Shown piece after piece: positions 16,242-23,702 of a DNA stretch of 41,420 nucleotides. Source of the DNA: a virus; the IMG/VR virus record IMGVR_UViG_3300035564_000042, positions 1 through 41,420 of that record; one strand, written 5' to 3'. How positions within the stretch are numbered: position 1 is the stretch's first letter; each line of letters begins with the position of its first letter. The notes beneath the pieces were generated by a model. That model had not been told where the DNA came from. It did not search any database and worked only from the letters and a program-made list of their open reading frames with translations. The translations under genes were made by a program, and so were the position numbers.

Positions 16242-16737
16242 AATCCCCATCTCATTTCATAATCGGCTCATGCGCGGGGAAGTTCCGATCACCTATCTGA
16301 TGATTCAGACTCATATGGGATACCGGGCCTATGCGGAAAAGGAGCTGACATCAATCTTTGATACCCAGGGAAACCTCCTTGACGGCAGTTTTCTCCTTGA
16401 CGGGTCCGTTGTGCTGGGTTCTCGAAGTATCGGCGTGATCGATAAGGCGGCCCGTGTCCTATCCTTCGGTTCTTTCGAGCGGACGATTCAATCACAGAAA
16501 GACGACATCCTCGCATCATACAGCGGAAAGCAGCTCCAGCATGTCAGCCTTGAGCTGGACAATGGGGATCGGTATTTTTCCCGGCTGATCGCAACGGAAC
16601 CCTTTCTAGGCCGCCCGGCAAATATTTATATGGGATTTGAGGCGGATCCACAAGGTGACCACCTGAGCATTTTCCGGGGAATCATCTCGGAATTATCGGT
16701 AATGCCGAAACTGACGATTGAGGCGGATGAACGATGA
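16234..16737 (+). CDS. Tail-tip hub protein, N-terminal part
   Basis: 167 aa; overlaps both neighbours by a few bases. It includes the motif LLDGSFLLDGSVVLGS (about residues 48-63), which recurs at the very end of the next protein, and ends in a beta domain (LQHVSLELDNGDRYFSRLI, then FRGIISELSV). The division suggests this and the following gene are two pieces of one functional hub, split either in ancestry or by design. It lies between the distal tail and the receptor-binding genes, so a baseplate role is likely. Confidence 0.55.
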   Translation: MYRIPISFHNRLMRGEVPITYLMIQTHMGYRAYAEKELTSIFDTQGNLLDGSFLLDGSVVLGSRSIGVIDKAARVLSFGSFERTIQSQKDDILASYSGKQLQHVSLELDNGDRYFSRLIATEPFLGRPANIYMGFEADPQGDHLSIFRGIISELSVMPKLTIEADER

Positions 16738-19043
16738 GCTATACTACTCAACTACCATCCAGCGTAAGTGCCTCTTCTCAGTATAGCGGCAGTCATCTAC
16801 CCGGATATACCTTCGATACCTCAAAATCGGTCACGGGCGGCAGCGATGGGAATTGCTGGGCCTCGCAGATGGGATCGAATACCTGGCAATGGCTTCATGC
16901 CGTCTTTTCCAGCCCACAGGCAATCACGCGAATCGTCTACCAGAACTTTTTCGATACCGTTCCGGGATCCAATACCGCCGGGGTGATGGATTTTTCCCTT
17001 TGGGCCGGGAATGACGGGGTAAACTGGACTCAGCTCATCACTTCGCAGGGGACGTTCGACCAGCATGTCAACAATGATCAGGCCGATGCCCGGTCAATCA
17101 ATGTTGACAACGCCGTCGCCTATACACATTTCATTTTCTATCTCGTCAACGGATACGGCGCGAGTCTCATTGGAATGCGGCGGATCGAGCTGCAGACGAC
17201 TGACGGCGGTGTGCCGACTCCTCCCCCCGGGGGGACCATTCCGACAGTAACGACGGCCGGAATAACTGCAATTACGGCGGGGACGGCCACGGGCGGCGGG
17301 AATGTGACGAGCGACGGCGGACTTACCGTAACGGCGCGCGGCATCTGCTGGAATACGACGGGGAATCCGACAACTTCAGATTCAAAGACCAGTAACGGAA
17401 CCGGAACGGGATCTTTTACCAGTAGCCTTACCGGACTCACAGCGCCGACAACCTACTATGTTCGGGCCTATGCCACGAATTCAAAAGGGACATCATACGG
17501 CGCCGAAACCTCTTTTTCTACGATCGCCCTACCGACCGTCACGACTACAAGTCCGGCTTCGAAGATCAAAAGTACAAGTGCAATCGTGCGGGCGGAGATA
17601 GTTTCCACGGGCGGAGTGGCGCCGACTGCAAGAGGCGTTTGTTGGAATACGACGGGTAGCCCGACAACGGCGGACAGCAAGGTTTCCGAAACAGGAACGT
17701 TCGCAATCGGCACATTTGCGGAAGCACTTTCCGGTCTCACCCGGGCGACTCTCTACCATGCCCGGGCCTATGCGACAAATTCGGAAGGAACTGCCTATGG
17801 CGCCGAAATCACCTTCACGACTCTGAGCATTGAAAGCATTGCAGACCCGCAACCAACACTGACCGACACCTTCTACCTTCCCCGTGCCGGCCGATATTCG
17901 AACCCACAAAATACGAATGATACCCTTCCTTTTCCTTACGGCGATCTGACGGATGGAACCGCCGGAGTCTGGACTCTTCCCTACATCGACACGGTCAATT
18001 TCGTTTATTGCTTTGCCGCCTTCCCGGTCCTTTCCGTGGCCAACGGAAACTCAATCAATATCTATGCTGACGGAGTTCTTGTCAATCCAGTGAATTATTC
18101 ATTTGACGAGGATGACGATTATGAGGGGGAGGGGCATATTGCAAAGATTACCTTCACAAGCGATCAGGCAAACGCTACAATCACCGCCCGCGGTAAAGGA
18201 AAAGCTCTGACTGGGGCGACCCTGATGGAAAATATCATTGATATCGTCTTCGATTTTCTCACCGTTCAAAACAATTTCACGGCTGATCTGTTTGATTCAA
18301 CCCGAAAGGCCATGGCGGCACTCACCTTTAATACTCAAGGATATCAGGCTGCTGGGGTGATAACTGAGGATGGTGTTTTTTGGGATATCGTCACGGGCAT
18401 GATGGCGTCGTTTTTGGGGTCCGCCTATCTGAGCGGGAACGGAGATCTCGCCCTCGATATTGACAATGGAGATATGTCGCTTTATGGGGCGACCATCATC
18501 CGAAAGTCCGATGCCGAACTGAAAGAAGCCCGCCAACGACTCGTGAACATCATCAACCAATGCCCAGCCCACTATGCCTACAATTATGATGAAGGGACAT
18601 TCAAGCAAGAGACAAATACCGCCGCTCACGTCAATGTCATTTCTCAGGGGATTCATGGTGTCCGGGAGCCGAATGAACCGCTCCAGCTCTATTGGTGCCG
18701 GAACCTCAGTGATGCACAGGCGGTGCAGGACATCATTGTCAATAAACTGAAAGATCCGATTTATGAGATTGAGATTGAGGATAAATCGCTGAAACATCTC
18801 CACCTTGACGTCGGGGACTATTTTGTCAATTCGATTGACTCGCTTTATGACAAAGAAGGCTCTGAGCTGTTCAATCATATCTGGAAAGTAATCTCGGTAC
18901 GGCCGGATTTTTCAAAGGCACTGATCGCGCTCAGGGCATTGCAGACCCCATATTTTTTGACAACCGCCTTCCTGCTCGACGGATCTTTTGAACTGGATGG
19001 GTCCGTAAAGCTCGGGAGTGACCGGGATACCGTAATTTATTAA
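16734..19043 (+). CDS. Multidomain tail-tip protein (discoidin, two Fn3-like, hub domain)
   Basis: 769 aa. Residues about 8-155 look like an F5/8-type-C (discoidin) sandwich (WASQMGSNTWQWLHAVF; FSLWAGNDGVNWTQL; MRRIELQTTDGG). A Pro/Gly linker (PTPPPGGT) leads to two tandem Fn3-like repeats at about 170-263 and 264-363; both contain TARGxCWNTTGxPTT and end RAYATNSxGTxYGAE. The last 400 aa resemble a tail-hub domain and finish with FLLDGSFELDGSVKLGS, the motif shared with the previous gene. Discoidin and Fn3 domains probably bind surface sugars. The near-identical Fn3 copies suggest recent internal duplication. Confidence 0.7.
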   Translation: MSYTTQLPSSVSASSQYSGSHLPGYTFDTSKSVTGGSDGNCWASQMGSNTWQWLHAVFSSPQAITRIVYQNFFDTVPGSNTAGVMDFSLWAGNDGVNWTQLITSQGTFDQHVNNDQADARSINVDNAVAYTHFIFYLVNGYGASLIGMRRIELQTTDGGVPTPPPGGTIPTVTTAGITAITAGTATGGGNVTSDGGLTVTARGICWNTTGNPTTSDSKTSNGTGTGSFTSSLTGLTAPTTYYVRAYATNSKGTSYGAETSFSTIALPTVTTTSPASKIKSTSAIVRAEIVSTGGVAPTARGVCWNTTGSPTTADSKVSETGTFAIGTFAEALSGLTRATLYHARAYATNSEGTAYGAEITFTTLSIESIADPQPTLTDTFYLPRAGRYSNPQNTNDTLPFPYGDLTDGTAGVWTLPYIDTVNFVYCFAAFPVLSVANGNSINIYADGVLVNPVNYSFDEDDDYEGEGHIAKITFTSDQANATITARGKGKALTGATLMENIIDIVFDFLTVQNNFTADLFDSTRKAMAALTFNTQGYQAAGVITEDGVFWDIVTGMMASFLGSAYLSGNGDLALDIDNGDMSLYGATIIRKSDAELKEARQRLVNIINQCPAHYAYNYDEGTFKQETNTAAHVNVISQGIHGVREPNEPLQLYWCRNLSDAQAVQDIIVNKLKDPIYEIEIEDKSLKHLHLDVGDYFVNSIDSLYDKEGSELFNHIWKVISVRPDFSKALIALRALQTPYFLTTAFLLDGSFELDGSVKLGSDRDTVIY

Positions 19044-19054
19044 AGGAGGACACC

Positions 19055-19765
19055 ATGGGAGCAGACCAGACAGCAAAATACAATGAGGAGGCGGTTGGAT
19101 CAGGGCATCCCACTAAGGCGGATACGGTCAACCGGCTGACTCTCGTCGAGCACAATACCGACGGAACCCATAAGATGTCATCCGCAGTTGCCGGTGATAC
19201 CTTTTACTTCGATGGAACGAAATTAACGCGTATTCCGAAAGGAACTGCCGGGCAATCCTGGAGAATGAAGGCCGATATTACGGGGCCTGAGTGGGCGTCT
19301 GGTGGACTTATCCAGGCCAAACATGCGGCAGTGACCGCTTTGGTTTCAGGATCAACGGTGATGCCGGTCGACGACACCATACCTCAAATTACCGAAGGAA
19401 ACGAGATCATTCCCGCCCTGGCTATAACTCCCCAATCAGCGACAAACATCCTCCTGTTTTTTGTGAACCTTGGCATTGCAAGTGGTATCAGTTCACCTTG
19501 GCTATGGGGGACAGCTCTTTTCAAGACCGGGGTGAGCAATGCCTTGGCCGCAGCGGCGGCGTGTACGATAGGTTATACTCTCGGAGGAGGTGGTTCGTTT
19601 CAATATAGAATGGTAGCCGGAGTGACAACCGAGATCAGTTTCAGTGTTCGTGCCGGGCAAGCGGCCGCAGGAACCGTCTATGTGAACAATGTACCAGGTG
19701 CGACTGGTCGGGTATTCGGCGGCGTGGCTGCATCGACGCTGACGATCATGGAAGTCACGCCATAA
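19055..19765 (+). CDS. Receptor-binding tail fibre/tip protein
   Basis: 236 aa, with an AAAGGAGG ribosome site. Residues 1-80 form a virion-attachment region (NTDGTHKMSSAV is common at phage fibre N-termini). The Gly/Ala-rich C-terminal 100 aa read like a trimeric beta head (FQYRMVAGVTTEISFSVRAG; GATGRVFGGVAASTLTIMEV). It is the last virion gene of the tail block and precedes a promoter-like region, which fits the receptor-binding position in siphoviruses. Confidence 0.65.
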   Translation: MGADQTAKYNEEAVGSGHPTKADTVNRLTLVEHNTDGTHKMSSAVAGDTFYFDGTKLTRIPKGTAGQSWRMKADITGPEWASGGLIQAKHAAVTALVSGSTVMPVDDTIPQITEGNEIIPALAITPQSATNILLFFVNLGIASGISSPWLWGTALFKTGVSNALAAAAACTIGYTLGGGGSFQYRMVAGVTTEISFSVRAGQAAAGTVYVNNVPGATGRVFGGVAASTLTIMEVTP

Positions 19766-19769
19766 TAAG

Positions 19770-19795
19770 GTTATATATTGCCATTTATATATAAC
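19770..19795. promoter_or_regulatory. Operator-like palindrome
   Basis: GTTATATAT (19770-19778) and ATATATAAC (19787-19795) are perfect 9-base inverted arms around an 8-base spacer. The site sits 10 bases upstream of a -35-like box and 46 bases upstream of a gene whose N-terminus is an HTH domain, so autoregulation is a natural guess. It could also form a weak RNA hairpin after the fibre gene. Confidence 0.55.
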
Positions 19796-19805
19796 ATTAT
19801 TTACC

Positions 19806-19832
19806 TTTACAAATCCTTAAAACATCTATACT
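19806..19832 (+). promoter_or_regulatory. Putative sigma70-type promoter, near-leaderless
   Basis: TTTACA (19806-19811) and TATACT (19827-19832) each match the consensus at five of six bases, with a short 15-base spacer. The expected transcription start is about 8 bases on, practically at the ATG at 19841, where no ribosome site is visible. A leaderless message is therefore possible, as for lambda cI from PRM. Confidence 0.5.
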
Positions 19833-19840
19833 GTGCAGCC

Positions 19841-20671
19841 ATGCTAATTTACCGGCTGAACAGAATCAGGATTGAAGAGGAGATGGAAAAGCGGGCGATG
19901 AACTATACCGACCTTGCCCGCCTCCTTGGATGGTCACGCCAACTTGTCAATTATGCCCTCTATCACGGCGGTAAATCATTCGCGCCGAAAATCGCTACAG
20001 TTCTCGGGATTGAAGATCCCAATGAAATTATCACATCAAGAAAAAAAGAAACGCGGCTGAATATTGCGGCCCTGATTTTCATTGCATTTTTCGCTTTTGG
20101 TTGCGGCGGCGCAGGGTCAGAGGACCCCAGCGGCCCGGCACTAAACAACGTCTGCGTCGCCATGGGTGACAGTATTACAAACGGGTATGGCGCCGACGTT
20201 CCGTATGTTGCGACCCTATCGAAGATTCTCAAGAAAGGCGTGATCAACGGCGGTGTCAACGGGGCGCATACGGATGACGGCGCGGGGGCGATCAAGGGAA
20301 TCATCGAACAGTATCACCCTGACTGTATAACAATCTATTACGGCACCAACGATGCAGGGTTTTATGACCTCTGCTGGATTACCGAAAACCTGCGATCGAT
20401 GGTCCGGATGGCCAAAGAAAGCGGGGCGCTGGTCGTGATTGCGACCATTCAGCCGGCCTTCGGTCCATGGGCGTGGCGAAACGAATCAATGCGGCAGGTC
20501 AGCGCGGCGGTACGGGAGATCGCAAAAGGTGAAGGCGTGGCATGTGCCGATCTCGAACGAGCAGTGTGCTGGGATGAATCCTATTTCATTGAAGACGGAC
20601 TCCATCCTAACGACAAGGGGCATCTTGTGATCGCTGAGAAGTTCGGGAGTGCATTGCTCCCGGTGAAATAA
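19841..20671 (+). CDS. HTH - lipoprotein-like signal - SGNH/GDSL hydrolase fusion
   Basis: 276 aa. Residues 20-62 look like an XRE/Cro-type HTH (YTDLARLLGWSRQLVNYAL). Then RKKETR precedes a 15-residue hydrophobic stretch (73-87) and Cys88 followed by GGAGSED, like a lipoprotein signal and lipobox (AFGC) placed inside the chain. Residues 105-276 are an SGNH hydrolase with all blocks: GDSITNG (Ser111), Gly near 137, GTND (Asn170) and DGLHPND (Asp252, His255). It probably removes ester groups from a surface glycan or lipid. No internal ATG/GTG/TTG precedes the signal, and a seven-A run (20041-20047) lies in the linker, so fusion, slippage or a sequencing indel must all be considered. Confidence 0.75.
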   Translation: MLIYRLNRIRIEEEMEKRAMNYTDLARLLGWSRQLVNYALYHGGKSFAPKIATVLGIEDPNEIITSRKKETRLNIAALIFIAFFAFGCGGAGSEDPSGPALNNVCVAMGDSITNGYGADVPYVATLSKILKKGVINGGVNGAHTDDGAGAIKGIIEQYHPDCITIYYGTNDAGFYDLCWITENLRSMVRMAKESGALVVIATIQPAFGPWAWRNESMRQVSAAVREIAKGEGVACADLERAVCWDESYFIEDGLHPNDKGHLVIAEKFGSALLPVK

Positions 20672-20740
20672 TCTCAAAAAGGAAAGGAGACGCGGCGTCA
20701 ACATAGGTCAAGCGGCGGGAAGTAACCAGCGAAGAATGCA

Positions 20741-20765
20741 GGCCGGGGTTGTAGCGGCCCCGGCC
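20741..20765 (+). terminator. GC-rich hairpin
   Basis: GGCCGGGG (20741-20748) pairs with CCCCGGCC (20758-20765) around a 9-base loop, followed by ATTAAAAA. It ends the unit of the HTH-SGNH gene and lies 18 bases before the next start. The stem resembles the hairpins after the capsid-region genes. Confidence 0.6.
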
Positions 20766-20783
20766 ATTAAAAAGGAGGCGGCC

Positions 20784-20945
20784 ATGATTCAAGATTACAT
20801 CACCCCGGATCAGTTTTTCAATGGCATCGTTTGGACCGTAATCATTATCGCTGCCCTGTTTGTCGTATTTCTCGGGGTCGCCCTGGTCTGCCTAATGGCC
20901 GTCGATCCGAAATGCCCGGACCACATGAGGAGGCTTAAGCCATGA
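20784..20945 (+). CDS. Small single-TM membrane protein
   Basis: 53 aa with a strong AAAGGAGG ribosome site. One long hydrophobic helix at about 15-40 (IVWTVIIIAALFVVFLGVAL), then a short basic tail with DPKCPDHMRR. It opens the next gene run after the hairpin at 20741. Its stop overlaps the next start. Function unknown. Confidence 0.6.
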   Translation: MIQDYITPDQFFNGIVWTVIIIAALFVVFLGVALVCLMAVDPKCPDHMRRLKP

Positions 20946-21217
20946 CGCAGATACCTCTACCGCTGGAACGAGATCCCCTGCCGCCGAACCCATACAAGAC
21001 CGGATCACAGTGTTACCGGATCTATCATCGTCTTCAGAGATATGGCCGGGTCAAGAATATCGAGATCATGCTCGGCCTGGGTGGACCCCGGATAATGAAT
21101 ACCACGGGCCGCTGCTCGTCAATCAGAAAATTCCTCAGAGATTACGGAATCAATCTCAACTGTCAGCCGGTGAACAACGACGGCGTACATGAGTATTTTG
21201 TCGGGGGTCACTCATGA
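20942..21217 (+). CDS. Winged-helix-like DNA-binding phage protein
   Basis: 91 aa. After a Pro-rich start (PLPLERDPLPPNPYKTGSQ) the order is helix (YRIYHRLQRYGRV), helix-turn-helix (NIEIMLGLGG, then TTGRCSSIRKFLRDYGI) and a beta-wing (VNNDGVHEYFVGG). This matches a small phage winged-helix group that resembles NinH-like regulators. It lies directly upstream of the DNA-modification genes and may control them. The fold is inferred from pattern, not proven. AGGAGG precedes the start. Confidence 0.5.
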   Translation: MTQIPLPLERDPLPPNPYKTGSQCYRIYHRLQRYGRVKNIEIMLGLGGPRIMNTTGRCSSIRKFLRDYGINLNCQPVNNDGVHEYFVGGHS

Positions 21218-21270
21218 CCCGCTGTCTCATCGCCGCAATCCTGGCCTATGGGTGGGGGAAATGGAAGTAA
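21214..21270 (+). CDS. Possible 18-aa coupling peptide
   Basis: MTRCLIAAILAYGWGKWK. Its ATG overlaps the preceding stop (ATGA) and its end overlaps the next gene, keeping ribosomes moving. The hydrophobic start resembles the 24-aa peptide at 23628. It may be only a translational-coupling ORF. Confidence 0.25.
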   Translation: MTRCLIAAILAYGWGKWK

Positions 21271-21422
21271 AATTTACGACTATTACCGATAAAGGGTTGT
21301 TGATGAACCTTATCAGAGACATAAACAATGTCCGAAAAACTAATCACCCAAACGCTCAAAAACTGGATGAAATCATGAAACTTTGTGATGAATGCGAAGA
21401 TATGATCAGGAATAACAAATGA
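21261..21422 (+). CDS. Small hypothetical protein
   Basis: 53 aa, helical and charged, with LMNLIRDINNVRKT and DEIMKLCDECEDMI containing a CxxC. ATG at 21261 follows GGGGGAA. Its stop overlaps the start of the 734-aa modification protein (AAATGA), so the two are probably translated together in a fixed ratio. No family recognised; a partner or regulator of the large protein is possible but not shown. Confidence 0.5.
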   Translation: MEVKFTTITDKGLLMNLIRDINNVRKTNHPNAQKLDEIMKLCDECEDMIRNNK

Positions 21423-23623
21423 AATCAGCCCTGCTATTCGACGATATAGAATTTGAAGAATTCTCATATAAGGGAACTTACCGGCCGGTCCTGACCATTG
21501 TTGAAAACAGAAAGGGAGTTCTTGACGTTGATACGGTGAAGGGTTGCACGATGGGGATGGCGGCGTATCCTGGCGGCGGTTGTTATGACGAATGTTATGC
21601 TCAAAAACAAGCGGCACTTTACGGGATAGATTTCAGTATAAGTGTGAGCAGGAAAATAATGGGCAGAGAACACGCCGCAACGCTAAGACGGATAATGAAC
21701 CACTACGAAACGGCATGGTATCGAATCGGGACAGCTGGTGACCCCTGCCATGATTGGGACGGAACGATTGCAGTATGCAACGCTCTTTGGCATACAAAGA
21801 AGATTCCCGTTATTATCACAAAACATTGGATCGCGCTTTCGGATGAACAGATAGAACGGCTAAGATTGCTTAAAGCCGTCGTGAATACCTCGACAAGTGG
21901 TCTTGATACCGACGAAGAAATTAAGCATCGGACGACGCAAATTGAACGTCTAAGATCGGCGGGGGTCAGTAGCATAAACCGTGTCGTTACCTGTAATTTC
22001 GGGCCGTCAGAATGGGGCCAGAAGCGAAAGGAAAAGCAAGAATATTTATTGTCAATCACTCCATATATCGACAATCCTCTCCGGGCAAGAAAATCAAATG
22101 GACACGTCATTAACGGCGACATTATTTTGACAAAAAAACAAAAAGCGGTAGGCGGGGGTAAATTCATTTCTCTACACCGCCCTGGGGTGTACCTTGAAAC
22201 GTGTGATAAATGCCCCGATCAGTGTGGCGTGAATCACCTTGACATTCAATTACAGAAGGAGAGGCGGAAAATGCTTCAAGTCCAAACATCCCTGCTAAGA
22301 CAAAGCGTTGAGTTTTTATATGTGAAGAGTGTTATCGGTTCGGGTTATGAAAAAGACGTGGCGAAACTAGCACTTGAGGATGGTATCGCTCAAAGAGCGG
22401 CAAGAAAAAACATGCAGATTCACTCGGCGATAATCCTTGAGATTAATGGTGAATTTAGTGGATTCATGACCTTTCAAAATAACGATATTTGCAAGGAATT
22501 TTGTTTGCTTCAATCTGTCATAAGGCCGGATTGTTACGACGACGACCTATACCGGGGCATGGTACAGGCTGTAATTGATCAGAATGTGCATGGATATCCA
22601 GCAATCATAACGACCGATCCAAAAAGCAAGTTTGAAACGCCCCGCCTGTTTGAAAGTCTAGGGTTTGTGACCTACCTTAAAATGTCGGGATTTCACTACA
22701 TGGTAAAGGGTGATTTGTCGGCTGTTCGCCATAAGCTGCTCGCACATATCACTATGACAAACGCCTGGGATACCGTTAAGGGTGACTGGTTACGGATCAA
22801 GAGGGAATGGAACGAGCAGATAGAAAAAGCTGGTTCGGCGCGGGGTGTGATAAATCCCCTTTACGCTTCAAGAGATGGATGCTGGCAGGGTACAAACGGA
22901 TTCGCAAACGTCGTTACCGGCCACTCGCACAACGGGAATGCCTCTGTCCTTGATCCAACGGCTTGTGAGGTTATTCTTCGATTCTTCATGCCGAAGGAAG
23001 GGAGAAGGGTTTACAATCCGTTCGGTGGTGGGGTCCAGTTCGGATTTGTAGCCGGATCATACGGTTATGAATATATCGCAAGCGAAATAAGACAGAACCA
23101 ATGCGATGCAAACAACCTGATTTGTCAAGCCCTGATCAGCGCAAAGTGGATAAAAAGCGACAGTTCAACCTATTCACCTGAAGGGATGTTTGATCTCGTT
23201 TTTACCTGCCCCCCTTATTACAAGGTCGAAAAATACGTCGATTATGATGGGTTGTCGCCAGAGGGTGAAATAAACTCTCTAAGCACCTACGAACAATTCA
23301 GGGACGTACTGTTTTCTGGATATATAAAGGCCATTGAGCACCTTAACGACAACTGTTTTTTTGTGGTCATGACGGGTGACAGCCGGGATAAAAATGGGGC
23401 TTATTATTGCTCTGAGGCCGAAACGATAATGTTCCTGAAGGCGCAAGGATTATCAATTTACAACATGATCGTCTACCTTGAATGTGAGTTTACCCGTTTG
23501 GCTCATGCAAAGAAAACCTTAAATATGAGGAAGTTCCCAAAGCGAGAGCAGAAAATCATTGTCGCATACAAGGGCGATATATCAAAAATAAAAGACCTTT
23601 ATCAGCCAGTTGGGAGGCTGTGA
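21419..23623 (+). CDS. Radical-SAM-like / GNAT / DNA methyltransferase triple-domain protein
   Basis: 734 aa. Domain 1 (about 1-280): radical-SAM-like, with Cys43, Cys55 and Cys59 (GGGCYDECYA) as a non-standard Cx11Cx3C cluster, barrel-like VVNTSTSGLDTDEEI, and a second group Cys262, 265, 269 (CDKCPDQC) that could hold another cluster. It recalls the phage Gp37/Gp68 (DUF5131) group. Domain 2 (about 285-432): GNAT fold (AIILEINGEFSGFMTF; PRLFESLGFVTYLKMSGFHY), the fold of phage Mu Mom. Domain 3 (about 440-734): amino-methyltransferase-like, motif I as NPFGGG (533-538) and motif IV as CPPY (597-600). Probably makes a complex base modification on phage DNA to evade restriction. I know of no characterised protein with this architecture. 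Confidence 0.75.
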   Translation: MKSALLFDDIEFEEFSYKGTYRPVLTIVENRKGVLDVDTVKGCTMGMAAYPGGGCYDECYAQKQAALYGIDFSISVSRKIMGREHAATLRRIMNHYETAWYRIGTAGDPCHDWDGTIAVCNALWHTKKIPVIITKHWIALSDEQIERLRLLKAVVNTSTSGLDTDEEIKHRTTQIERLRSAGVSSINRVVTCNFGPSEWGQKRKEKQEYLLSITPYIDNPLRARKSNGHVINGDIILTKKQKAVGGGKFISLHRPGVYLETCDKCPDQCGVNHLDIQLQKERRKMLQVQTSLLRQSVEFLYVKSVIGSGYEKDVAKLALEDGIAQRAARKNMQIHSAIILEINGEFSGFMTFQNNDICKEFCLLQSVIRPDCYDDDLYRGMVQAVIDQNVHGYPAIITTDPKSKFETPRLFESLGFVTYLKMSGFHYMVKGDLSAVRHKLLAHITMTNAWDTVKGDWLRIKREWNEQIEKAGSARGVINPLYASRDGCWQGTNGFANVVTGHSHNGNASVLDPTACEVILRFFMPKEGRRVYNPFGGGVQFGFVAGSYGYEYIASEIRQNQCDANNLICQALISAKWIKSDSSTYSPEGMFDLVFTCPPYYKVEKYVDYDGLSPEGEINSLSTYEQFRDVLFSGYIKAIEHLNDNCFFVVMTGDSRDKNGAYYCSEAETIMFLKAQGLSIYNMIVYLECEFTRLAHAKKTLNMRKFPKREQKIIVAYKGDISKIKDLYQPVGRL

Positions 23624-23627
23624 ACCT

Positions 23628-23702
23628 ATGACCCCCCGTTTCTGGTGCATCAGCGTAATATTGATCCTCCTCGCCATCGACGCCCTGGAAGTGAGGCAAT
23701 GA
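23628..23702 (+). pseudogene. N-terminal fragment of duplicated small membrane gene
   Basis: 24-aa ORF, MTPRFWCISVILILLAIDAL then EVRQ, with its own ribosome site (GGGAGG). The ILLAIDAL part matches LLLAIDAL of the intact gene at 24600, and 15 bases (23673-23687 and 24645-24659) are identical. It ends where dcm begins, overlapping its ATG. Best read as a left-over copy created when dcm was inserted, possibly kept as a coupling peptide. Confidence 0.6.

Noticed and set aside
18297-18878. 193-codon minus-strand frame in the tail-tip gene
   Set aside because: Shadow of the hub domain coding frame; no ribosome site or recognisable motif.
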